Of a stretch of 64,000 bases of DNA, positions 30,695 through 39,069 are shown piece after piece. The translations under genes and the position numbers were made by a program. Below the pieces are notes generated by a model, which was not told where the DNA came from, did no database searches, and was given only the letters and a program-made list of their open reading frames with translations. The DNA lies in NCBI RefSeq assembly GCF_022559585.1, contig NZ_CP087114.1, positions 1,467,095-1,531,094 on the forward strand, written 5' to 3'. The stretch comes from Bartonella machadoae. GTDB lineage: Bacteria; Pseudomonadota; Alphaproteobacteria; Rhizobiales; Rhizobiaceae. Each line of letters starts with the position of its first letter. The first letter of the stretch is position 1.

Positions 30695-33670
30695 AGAAAG
30701 AGAGCTATTTGTCTGATCTATCGGAGAGGATATTTTTGAAAGAAAAGAAACCGATTGCTTTTGATTTAAATGTCGGGAAAACCTTCCCCTACGTGGTACG
30801 TTATCAATGTGAACCGCAAACAAAGACCAAATATTTCCTTTATGATGATTTTTCTTCTTTAGGGCATATATGTAGACCCCATTATCAATAGCACTAATCT
30901 CTTCACCAGAAAAATCTGTCAAAGTAAAATGTGCTTTTCCGCCTTGATCATGAATTAAATCAAGCTCAAAAATTAAATCCTGATTTATGAGAGAAGAATT
31001 GGTTATTTTAATACCAGAATCAATAATGCTTATTTTGTGATGACCTGTACCTTTTCTGATAAGGAGATAATCACTGCGTTTATTGGCAAAATCAGTATTA
31101 AACCTAAAATGTAAATTACCTGAAAGATCATGGATCTCAAGTCGAGAATAATGTGGTTCAAAGATACTAGAAGTAAAAATAACGCTGCCATTACCACTTA
31201 AATTTTCAATCAAGGAACTCTCACCATCAATAGGAGAAGCGATAGAGTATAATTTGGCATCTTTTCCCTTTAAAATAATTTTTTCTACTTCCGTACGAGA
31301 TTGATCAGTACCAGCATAAAGATAAATTCGTCCAGAATCATTAACAATTGTGCGTCCCTCTAATGTTGCACCATGATGTAACCATGATTTTGCTTGATCA
31401 TTAACTGTCAGATTTTTTACATATCCACCTAATTCTATTTTCTGGACAGCTGTCCCGTATAATACAACTCCAATAGCTTCACCTCCTACGAGAACATTTT
31501 GTTCTCCACCAGAAAAAACTTCGGTGTTAAATGCAGAACTGCTATAATTCTTTGACTCATCCTCTATGTAAAGATTTTGTACTCCTTCTTCCATGATCTT
31601 GGTTTCAAAAACCATCCCGCCATCATAAACGTTCTGATATCCTATCCCTCCATTTTGACCAGAAATTACAGTATTATAAGCGCTGCTCCTCACTATCTCA
31701 CCATTGATATCAACTCCTCCTGAAACGAATTGCTGACCACCATGAATTTTAGTCCCTTCAGCTTTTCCTCCATTTTTAATTCTTTGTTGCCCGCCTCTAT
31801 AGACAGTAGTCTCTTGTGAAAGACCTTGTGACTCAATAATCTCAATACCGCCATTCTCAATTGTGGTATAGAGATTAAAACCACCATTATAAACATAAAT
31901 CCTTCCACCATCTCTAACCGTATTATTAATCGAAGATTCTGCATTATGATTATCAAGAACATTGATCCCCTCACTAAGGCTATTAAAGTTAGGATCCGCA
32001 ATAGAAATAACCATATTCTTCTCAACAGTGAATTCTGTGAGAACATTCAAGAGTAGAGCACTCGATGTTTTAGAGCTAGAAGCTAAAAACAAAGGATTGT
32101 TTGTACGATCAAGGGCGTAATTCGCATCTAGATACCAAATTTTACCGGTATCCTTATTTGTGCTGTGTTTTAAACTATATGTGTAGGTTCCAGCATCAAT
32201 GGTTCTGATTTTTTCACCAAAGCTATTTGTTAGAGAAAAATGAGCATTTCCGCTGCGATCAGAAACTAATTGCAACTTTTTGTGGAAAGGATTTGTAATT
32301 TCAACCCCAGTGTCAACAACACTTATTGTATGATGACCTGAGCTACTCTTTTTAATAAAAAGGTAATCACTACGTTGATTGGCAAAATCGACATTGAAAT
32401 CAAAATGTAAATTGCCTGAAAGGTGATCAATGTTAAGCTGAGAATAGTAATCATCACCCCCTGTAGATATAAAAGCAACTCTACCATTTCCGCTTAAATT
32501 CTCAATCTTAATTTTTGCTCTCTTGCCGTTACCTTCAGTAGCGATAGGGTATAATTTTGTATCTTCTCCCTTTAAAATAATTTCTTCTACTTCAGTAATA
32601 TCTTTATTATTACCAGCGTAGATATAGATACTGCCAAAATCATTAATAACTGTCTCTTTATGTAATACCGCACCCAAATAGACCCATGATTTTGCTTGAT
32701 GATGAATTGTTAGAGTATCCACATATCCATCAGCATAGACTTGCTGTGTAGCTCTATCATAGAGCATAACCTCACTTGCATTTCCTTCTGCAAAGATGTT
32801 CTGTATACCATCCTTAAAAACTTCGGTATAAATTGCAAAAGCACCACCATCTAAGGCAGAATCTTTATCTTCTGTATCATCATCTTCTGAAAATCCATTG
32901 CTAAAGCTCTCTCTACCATTAACATTCTGTATCCCTCCTTTCATAATTTTTGTATCAAAAACTATCCCACCATCATATATATTCTGCAGTCCTGGCGAGC
33001 CACCTTCACTATATATTTCAGTATAATAAGCACTGCTTTCTCTAAGACCATCTTCAAAAATTCCCTTACCAACAACAACCTGCTTACCACCATAGATTTT
33101 AGCTCCTTCAGCATTTGCACCACTTGTAACAATTTGTTCTCCACCTTTTTTAACAATGGCATATTCTGAATTGCTCAAATTTTTGACAAACTCAATACCC
33201 TTATTTTCAATTATCGTGTCCCGACTAACACTCGCTTCACCAATATAGAGCCTCCCACCATCCCGAACCGTATTATTCATGGAATACCCTGCATCCTTAT
33301 AGTTGAAGCTCTTGACTTTTTTACCAGTTTCCTCAGAATCATGGTCCGTAATAAAAACAGCAGTAAAATCACTGATTATTGAATTTGTTAGTAGTTTGAA
33401 AAAAAGATCTTCTCTTTTTCTTCCCCCTTCTTCAAACAACACATTTTCTTTTGTTCTCTGTGCATTTTGTATACTCTTCGCGCTTTCTCCCTTTGCTTTT
33501 AATCCCTTCACTTTTGATAAAAATTTTGCTGTTTTTTCTAGGTGTTCACTTATGTTTACTGATGTTAATGCTCTCTCTCTTTGAGCATTAATTTCCTCAG
33601 CACTTACAATTTTTACGAGAAAAATACTCGTCATCAATGCCCCAAAACTCAGCATCAATTTGTATTTCAT
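29651..33670 (-). CDS. BafA/Iba-like autotransporter with duplicated passenger (paralogue 3)
   Basis: A large autotransporter of 1,339 residues from the ATG at 33670, chosen because it gives the family signal peptide (MKYKLMLSFGALMTS, ending IVSA) with GGAG upstream; the frame is open to 33799. The passenger consists of two similar units, about residues 130-525 and 580-945. Each begins with NNTVRDGG, runs through GGKQVVV/GGQQFVS, IYDGG/VYDGG and SWVYLGA/SWLHHGA, and closes with the same TISVVDTGVEIT-like segment. A linker and a barrel almost identical to paralogue 1 follow. It is the first of the three genes in the direction of transcription. Confidence 0.85.
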   Translation of the reverse strand: MKYKLMLSFGALMTSIFLVKIVSAEEINAQRERALTSVNISEHLEKTAKFLSKVKGLKAKGESAKSIQNAQRTKENVLFEEGGRKREDLFFKLLTNSIISDFTAVFITDHDSEETGKKVKSFNYKDAGYSMNNTVRDGGRLYIGEASVSRDTIIENKGIEFVKNLSNSEYAIVKKGGEQIVTSGANAEGAKIYGGKQVVVGKGIFEDGLRESSAYYTEIYSEGGSPGLQNIYDGGIVFDTKIMKGGIQNVNGRESFSNGFSEDDDTEDKDSALDGGAFAIYTEVFKDGIQNIFAEGNASEVMLYDRATQQVYADGYVDTLTIHHQAKSWVYLGAVLHKETVINDFGSIYIYAGNNKDITEVEEIILKGEDTKLYPIATEGNGKRAKIKIENLSGNGRVAFISTGGDDYYSQLNIDHLSGNLHFDFNVDFANQRSDYLFIKKSSSGHHTISVVDTGVEITNPFHKKLQLVSDRSGNAHFSLTNSFGEKIRTIDAGTYTYSLKHSTNKDTGKIWYLDANYALDRTNNPLFLASSSKTSSALLLNVLTEFTVEKNMVISIADPNFNSLSEGINVLDNHNAESSINNTVRDGGRIYVYNGGFNLYTTIENGGIEIIESQGLSQETTVYRGGQQRIKNGGKAEGTKIHGGQQFVSGGVDINGEIVRSSAYNTVISGQNGGIGYQNVYDGGMVFETKIMEEGVQNLYIEDESKNYSSSAFNTEVFSGGEQNVLVGGEAIGVVLYGTAVQKIELGGYVKNLTVNDQAKSWLHHGATLEGRTIVNDSGRIYLYAGTDQSRTEVEKIILKGKDAKLYSIASPIDGESSLIENLSGNGSVIFTSSIFEPHYSRLEIHDLSGNLHFRFNTDFANKRSDYLLIRKGTGHHKISIIDSGIKITNSSLINQDLIFELDLIHDQGGKAHFTLTDFSGEEISAIDNGVYIYALKKKNHHKGNIWSLFAVHIDNVPRRGRFSRHLNQKQSVSFLSKISSPIDQTNSSLSSEEQQQSVVSTDAASLADQILLRPSNQDQLPSQLTETLSVSDFLTTPSTDAVLSLSVAPQFIFHNELQTVRAGRGMLERSKKHSALWASAIKSKESVSTGHLDFKLEQTGVVLGLTAFSELTNGDFYLGGFGSYDQARVAHARGGTSSVNTYGIGAYASYFSHSGWYLDSILKYNHYQNALKAVSTNGLDIEGNYKQRAVGASFEGGYRMKMAQSSWMQPYAQFTWLRAEGKEITLSNKMMGTISPLTSLRSEVGLSLGYEFGSSLDSSSIAYITAAWLRENKNDNHTTINKHHKFITDLSGDAGKLGIGLSSLVSDKLKLYAEAHYVKGRKVKQLLQGTLGVRYSF

Positions 33671-34268
33671 TATCCATACTCCATGATTAGAAAGGAAAAA
33701 TCCGCATATTTCAAAAAAGTGCACGGAAAAAACAGGATGCCTCACTTTCTCAACCTGATATTGTTCAAGATGACAAATCATCATATACGAAGCATTCAAT
33801 GTACTAAGCGCTAACTAATCAAACGCTAGAATGTGTGTTCAAAAAAACAATCAAAGAATGAAAATGATTTTTGATACACTTAAAAAGTGTTTTGATTATA
33901 TCCATTAAAAAATTTTTGAATCTTTTTGAAATCATCAATATCAATCTAAAAAATAAGATTATTTCTTAAAGAGACTAAAATAATGCCTGTATTTTAAAGG
34001 CAACCACAATACGATCTTAACAAGAATACATTTATTGTTTATTGAAGCATGTTTTTATCTTCTAAATCCTTTTAAAAGAACGCCTTTATTGTGTTCAATT
34101 TAGATAAAACTACACGTAAAATCATTCACTCACATCATACCATAATCATTGTTCTAATAAATGAGAAGCGTAATAATAATAGATTGAAGCTGATTCGGTT
34201 TCTTTACAATGCGTAAGGAATTAGTTTCATAATTTGATTTGTCATATACTAAAAGGGACATTCTATTC
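33671..34268. promoter_or_regulatory. divergent region between autotransporter 3 and the MHS transporter
   Basis: Nearly 600 AT-rich bases holding the promoters of two divergent genes. At 33876-33890 there is a perfect dyad ACACTT-AAA-AAGTGT, about 210 bases before the autotransporter ATG. A related sequence precedes paralogue 1. No gene is seen. Confidence 0.4.
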
Positions 34269-35558
34269 ATGTCTATAAACTCAGAAATACAAGATATAAG
34301 CAAAAAAAATTCTACTCTTCATATTTTGTTTGCAAGCCTTATTGGTCCAACAATTGAATTTTTTGATTTTTATGTCTTTGCCACTGCTGCAGCTCTTATA
34401 TTTCCTCATGTATTTTTTCCAGCGCAAAATGATCAACTTGCAATTTTGCAGTCTTTCCTAATCTTTGGAGCGGCTTTTTTTTCCCGCCCCTTTGGATCTA
34501 TTGTTTTTGGACATTTTGGAGATAAAATAGGAAGAAAAGCAACGCTTATTGCTGCTCTTCTTACAATGGGTCTATCAACAGTCATTATTGGTTTTCTTCC
34601 TACTTATGAAACAGCAGGATGGTGGGCACCTTTCTTCTTAACTCTATGCCGCATTGGGCAAGGCATGGGATTAGGAGGCGAATGGGGAGGAGCCGTTTTA
34701 CTTGCAACAGAAAATGCGCCACCAGAAAAACGTGGCTGGTATGCAATGTTTCCTCAATTAGGTGTTCCGTTGGGCTTGTTCCTATCTGTTATTGTTTATT
34801 TAGGTCTGTTGCATTTTTTTGATCATAATGAGCTTGTAGCATGGGGATGGCGCATTCCTTTTATCGGTTCAGTTGTTCTTATGATCATAGGATTATGGGT
34901 TCGTCTTTCCATTAACGAAACACCAGCATTCAAAAAAACTCTTGAACGTAAAGAGCGTGTTAAAGCCCCCATAATAGATGTCTTTTTCAAATATCCACGG
35001 ATTCTCTTTCTTGGCACATTTTGTGGTATGGCAACATTCGTTCTCTTTTATTTGGTGAGCGCCTATTTGCTAAGCTATACAACAAACTATTTGCAATTGT
35101 CATTTTATCAGGCTCTTCAAGTAGAAATCGTTGGTGCTATTTTCTGTGGTATTTTTACTGTTCTGACTGGAATACTCGCTGATCGTATTAGACGTAGAAC
35201 TTTGATGATATGGATCACAATAATTACAGGATTCTATTCTTTTGCAATTCCTTATTTTTTAAGCTCTGGAATTATAGGGGTTTTTGTAATGTCTATCATT
35301 GGCTTATCGATCATGGGAATGATATACAGTCCACTTGGTGCTGTTTTGGCTTCACCATACCCAACAGAAATTCGGTACACAGGTGCTTCTGTAACTTTTA
35401 ATTTATCCGGCATTATTGGAGGCTCTCTCGCTCCTTATATTGCAGAATACTTGGTGCAACATTTTGATATTTCTTATGTTGGTTATTACTTATTTCTCGC
35501 TTCATTTATCTCATTGCTTTGTTTCGTTGGTTTTAAAGATGATGAAATATCCAATTAA
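34269..35558 (+). CDS. MHS-family major facilitator transporter
   Basis: Inner-membrane secondary transporter of about 429 residues with 12 predicted helices. Family signs are the N-terminal IGPTIEFFDFYVFATAA, the loop GHFGDKIGRKATL between helices 2 and 3, and RIGQGMGLGGEWGGAVLLATENAP. These are typical of metabolite:proton symporters such as ProP, KgtP and ShiA; the substrate cannot be told. I chose the ATG at 34269, which has AAAGGGA 11 bases upstream. A TTG at 34239 is an in-frame alternative. A strong hairpin follows the stop codon. Confidence 0.88.
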   Translation: MSINSEIQDISKKNSTLHILFASLIGPTIEFFDFYVFATAAALIFPHVFFPAQNDQLAILQSFLIFGAAFFSRPFGSIVFGHFGDKIGRKATLIAALLTMGLSTVIIGFLPTYETAGWWAPFFLTLCRIGQGMGLGGEWGGAVLLATENAPPEKRGWYAMFPQLGVPLGLFLSVIVYLGLLHFFDHNELVAWGWRIPFIGSVVLMIIGLWVRLSINETPAFKKTLERKERVKAPIIDVFFKYPRILFLGTFCGMATFVLFYLVSAYLLSYTTNYLQLSFYQALQVEIVGAIFCGIFTVLTGILADRIRRRTLMIWITIITGFYSFAIPYFLSSGIIGVFVMSIIGLSIMGMIYSPLGAVLASPYPTEIRYTGASVTFNLSGIIGGSLAPYIAEYLVQHFDISYVGYYLFLASFISLLCFVGFKDDEISN

Positions 35559-35824
35559 AACAAAGTAAAAAGCAAAAAAATAAGCGCTGGCGGCAAAGAT
35601 GCCGCCAGTTTTATTTTCAAAGGTATTGGTTGAGGTAATCTCCACCACAATATCACCGCGAACAGTGCACTCAGAAAAAAGAATAAGATATCGGCAATAT
35701 TGCCAACATAAGCGACAGCAAATATTCTCGACAGAATATGCGTTGTTCCTAACCATGAAACGCAAAAAAAGGCCAACATGACAGCCCATACAACAATTAA
35801 GATGCGATCAATGATCACCACCAT
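35555..35824 (-). CDS. small membrane protein of unknown function
   Basis: An 89-residue frame with three hydrophobic segments (about 5-25, 40-62 and 72-88) and few charges. It is convergent with the MHS transporter and overlaps its stop codon by four bases. Its 3' part encodes KLAASLPPAL across a strong hairpin that looks like the transporter's terminator. I do not recognise a family. It could be a real small protein or a chance frame; the coherent helices favour the former. Confidence 0.5.
   Translation of the reverse strand: MVVIIDRILIVVWAVMLAFFCVSWLGTTHILSRIFAVAYVGNIADILFFFLSALFAVILWWRLPQPIPLKIKLAASLPPALIFLLFTLF
35587..35617 (+). terminator. rho-independent terminator of the MHS transporter
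   Basis: A nine-base GC-rich perfect stem CTGGCGGCA/TGCCGCCAG with loop AAGA, followed by TTTTATTTT on the plus strand. It starts 28 bases after the transporter stop codon. It lies inside the convergent small membrane protein frame. Confidence 0.8.
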
Positions 35825-35941
35825 ACCGTTTAACCTTTTTGATTGTAGTCTACATCTTTAGTATTGCCAAAAGACAAAATCATAACAGAAAATACTGAAT
35901 TCATTATCCCCTCAAGAAGAAAAATTAAAATGACAGAGATG

Positions 35942-36412
35942 TCACACATCAACTTTTTTTTCCCAACAGCGGTCTTCAGTCTGCTGCCAGTAAGTTAACT
36001 TATGATTTTCCATTTTATATTTTTTCCACTGTGTACGTGCAATATCCAACTGTTCATCGCTTTGCCCCTCAAAGATCACAACTAACCGTTGATAAACATC
36101 AATATTCGAGCAAACGGCTCCCTCTATAAGAAAACGTATCTTTGAATCATTTGGATTTTCCTGCCCTGTGGTAAGAAATACGGGCTGAAAGCTTGCATAT
36201 TGATCACATTCAGTTCCATGTCCAATAAATGCTTCACTAGCATAAACCCATAAACGCATATCTATAGCATCACGTTGCTCTTTACTCACACATTGTATTG
36301 TCACTTTACCAAAACGAGACTGTGCACGCTCCACAAGTGTTGGCAAAATATCCCCCAGCGTTGACTGCGTTAAATGATAGAACAGAATATCCACTCTCTC
36401 GAGCCTCATCAC
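35942..36412 (-). CDS. holC: DNA polymerase III subunit chi
   Basis: Clamp-loader accessory subunit linking polymerase III to single-stranded DNA-binding protein. The 156 residues show the family pattern: VDILFYHLTQSTLGDILPTLVERA at the N-terminus, LWVYASEAFIGHG in the middle, and ERCW-like DRCWEKKVDV at the end. In many Rhizobiales holC follows pepA, divergent from lptF; here pepA is absent from the gap. The exact start (one of two ATG codons) is uncertain by one residue. Confidence 0.88.
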   Translation of the reverse strand: MMRLERVDILFYHLTQSTLGDILPTLVERAQSRFGKVTIQCVSKEQRDAIDMRLWVYASEAFIGHGTECDQYASFQPVFLTTGQENPNDSKIRFLIEGAVCSNIDVYQRLVVIFEGQSDEQLDIARTQWKKYKMENHKLTYWQQTEDRCWEKKVDV

Positions 36413-36790
36413 TTTTTATAAAAAATCAATATCTCTTTAAAGAAGCTTCGATCATCTCCAAGACAAAAAATGGTCAAAATACAATAATTTCTCTTTTTTT
36501 CATTGTATATATTCCCTTTCTTCAGTTGTATTAAAGCTAGAAAAAAGATCTCTTGTCATTTTCTACGTTAATAAAAAACTATTGAAGTTCGTTTTTTAGC
36601 TTCTCTATAGACTCCCATTGGAAATAAAATCTATGATAGAGTCAATTAAAGTGAGCAAAACTCTACACGCTTTATTTATAAAAATGTGCAATAGATATAA
36701 AATCTTTTTTTTAAGTTTGATTATATTTTTAATTCAAAGCAGTGTAGAATACCTACTTTTTAGTTAAAGACCGAGGATGTTATCCAATTT
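36413..36790. other. intergenic region between holC and lptF
   Basis: About 380 AT-rich bases with divergent promoters for holC and lptF. No remnant of pepA, the usual neighbour here, could be read in any frame. Confidence 0.4.
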
Positions 36791-37981
36791 ATGCGTATTA
36801 TTGAGTTCTACATCTTAAAACGTGTTCTCGTTCTGTTTAGCGCTGTCATGATTGCAGCAATCAGTATCAGTTGGACAGTGCAAATTCTTGCAAGGATAAA
36901 CTTTCTCACAACAAGTAGACAAACACTCTTAACAGTCTTACAATTTTCACTCTCATTGATTCCTTCTGTTGTTTTTCTTGTCATTCCATTTGCATTAGTC
37001 ATTGCAATTACGTTCACACTTTCAGCAATGAATAAAGACTCTGAACTCGCAATCATTAGTGCTTCTGGATTTCCCAAAAGCACTGTTTGGAAACCAATTC
37101 TTCTTCTTGCTATTCTCGCTTCCTGTGCTTCCTTTTCTATCGCCAATTTTATTGTTCCTCAAGCACGTTTGAACATGCGGCAAATGCTAGCAAGCGCTCA
37201 TTTTGATCTTATTAACCTTTTCATTAGTGAAGGCAGCTTCCAAAAACTCGCTAATAACCTTTACATAGAAATTGGTGAACGCGACTCAAATGGAACGCTT
37301 AATCGCCTTTTCATTGCCGACCAGCGTGATCCTAAAACTGATCTTCTTTATTATGCAACAACTGCCTCAGTTGTAAGCAATAAAAATGGCAATTTTTTAG
37401 TCCTCAATAACGGCGAAATAGAAAGAATAAATCGTCAAAATGACAGCATTTCAATCGTTCAATTCAGCTCCTATACTTTTAGCTTAAGCGAATTCATCCC
37501 CAATGATAAAACACCCACACTTTATCCCAAAGACCGTCCACTTTCTTATTTACTAGCCCCTGATCCAAAGGATCCCTACTATCAGCGAAAACCTCTCCAC
37601 TATAAAGCTGAGTTTCATCGCAGAATCACAGAATGGCTCTATCCAATTGTTTTTTCATTAATTGCATTAGCAGCCGCTGGAAATACACGTTCATATAGAC
37701 AAGCAGGGAATTCAGTAAACTTTTCTGCACTTGCCTTCTCTTTACTGGTGTATTGGATAGGATATTTTTTTGCTGAAAAAGCAAAGAGTGATCTCGCATA
37801 TGTTCCTCTCCTTTATATTACCCCTATAGCTGTGGGGGTGAGTATTTTCTTCATGCTCTTAACAAATCATCAAATTGGTATCCCAACAAAACTTAATGAC
37901 ATTATCCAAACAGCTTTTCAAAGATTGGTCAATAAATTTGAACAGCGAAAATCTCAATATCCCTCGGATGAAGTTTCATGA
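36791..37981 (+). CDS. lptF: LPS export ABC transporter permease LptF
   Basis: Inner-membrane permease that, with LptG and the LptB ATPase, extracts lipopolysaccharide. The 396 residues have the YjgP/YjgQ layout: three N-terminal helices, a large periplasmic beta-jellyroll part (about 110-280), and three C-terminal helices. The N-terminus MRIIEFYILKRVLVLF is typical. It overlaps lptG by four bases and starts the lptFG-lptD unit. Confidence 0.93.
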   Translation: MRIIEFYILKRVLVLFSAVMIAAISISWTVQILARINFLTTSRQTLLTVLQFSLSLIPSVVFLVIPFALVIAITFTLSAMNKDSELAIISASGFPKSTVWKPILLLAILASCASFSIANFIVPQARLNMRQMLASAHFDLINLFISEGSFQKLANNLYIEIGERDSNGTLNRLFIADQRDPKTDLLYYATTASVVSNKNGNFLVLNNGEIERINRQNDSISIVQFSSYTFSLSEFIPNDKTPTLYPKDRPLSYLLAPDPKDPYYQRKPLHYKAEFHRRITEWLYPIVFSLIALAAAGNTRSYRQAGNSVNFSALAFSLLVYWIGYFFAEKAKSDLAYVPLLYITPIAVGVSIFFMLLTNHQIGIPTKLNDIIQTAFQRLVNKFEQRKSQYPSDEVS

Positions 37982-39069
37982 TTGGTAAAACGCTTGGACG
38001 ATATTTTTTTATACGTTATATTAAAATAACCTGTTACTTTTTTTGGGGAATTTTGATTCTTGCTCTTTTAATTGATTTTACGGAAACTTCTGGCCGATTA
38101 TCCAACCTTCCACATTATACGGCAAAAGACGCCTTTTTAATCTCTGTTTTACGCATCCCTTTTATCATGCAACAACTCATTCCCTTTATTGCCCTCTTTT
38201 CTGCAATGGTAATGCTGATCTCACTTAATCGAAAACTTGAACTTGTTGTTACGCGCTCAATCGGTGTTTCTGCATGGCAATTCCTTATGCCTGCTTGTTT
38301 TGGAGCTTTTCTTTTTGGATTATTTTCAATTTTTCTCATGAATCCCCTTGCCGCATGGGGATTTTCTCAAGCAGAAAAAATGATGGCTGAATGGCGTAGT
38401 AATAATGTACTAAAATCTCTTCATGATACGCCGATCCTATGGTTAACACAACGTACATCTTCAGGTAGAACAACTATTGGTGCTAAATCCATTACAGATC
38501 AAGGGCTTTCTCTTATTGATGCAATTTTTGTAGAATATAATGAGAATGCAACAGTCAAAAATTGGATTAATGCTAGAAAGGCAACATTGACAAATGATGT
38601 TTGGCTTTTAACAAAGGGAACAATCTATAAAATAGGACATCTTCCTGAAAAGTTTGATACGCTTCAAATAAAAACAAATCTAAAACCTGAATTTTTAACT
38701 GAACGTTTAGTAAATCCAGCAACTATTCCATTTTATCAATTGCCAAAAAAAATTATGATTGCACGTTCATTTGGCTACTCTGCCAATAAGTTTGATATGT
38801 ATTTACAATCTTTAATTGCATTGCCTGTACTTCTTGTCGCAATGACGCTTATTGCTGCAACTGTCTCTTTAAACTTTAATCGTTTTGGACAGTCTGGAGC
38901 ATTAATTCTTGGTGGCGTAATAGCGGGATTCATGCTTTATGTTATTTCCGTACTTGTTCAGGCTTTTGGGAATGCTGGATATATTCCACCCGTTATTGCA
39001 GCTTGGACACCCGTTGCTATTGCATTGTTTTTGGGAATCTCTTTTCTCCTTCATAAAGAGGATGGTTAA
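37978..39069 (+). CDS. lptG: LPS export ABC transporter permease LptG
   Basis: Second permease of the LptB2FG complex. The 363 residues begin MIGKTLGRYFFIRYIK and show the same three-helix/periplasmic domain/three-helix layout as LptF. The membrane loop with LELVVTRSIGVSAWQFL, the coupling-helix region that contacts LptB, is clear near residue 85. Its start overlaps lptF and its stop abuts lptD, so all three are likely co-translated. Confidence 0.94.
   Translation: MIGKTLGRYFFIRYIKITCYFFWGILILALLIDFTETSGRLSNLPHYTAKDAFLISVLRIPFIMQQLIPFIALFSAMVMLISLNRKLELVVTRSIGVSAWQFLMPACFGAFLFGLFSIFLMNPLAAWGFSQAEKMMAEWRSNNVLKSLHDTPILWLTQRTSSGRTTIGAKSITDQGLSLIDAIFVEYNENATVKNWINARKATLTNDVWLLTKGTIYKIGHLPEKFDTLQIKTNLKPEFLTERLVNPATIPFYQLPKKIMIARSFGYSANKFDMYLQSLIALPVLLVAMTLIAATVSLNFNRFGQSGALILGGVIAGFMLYVISVLVQAFGNAGYIPPVIAAWTPVAIALFLGISFLLHKEDG

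Noticed and set aside
33671..33799. Extended N-terminus of autotransporter 3
   Set aside because: It would place the signal peptide 43 residues inside the protein; the ATG at 33670 gives a signal peptide aligned with the other two paralogues.
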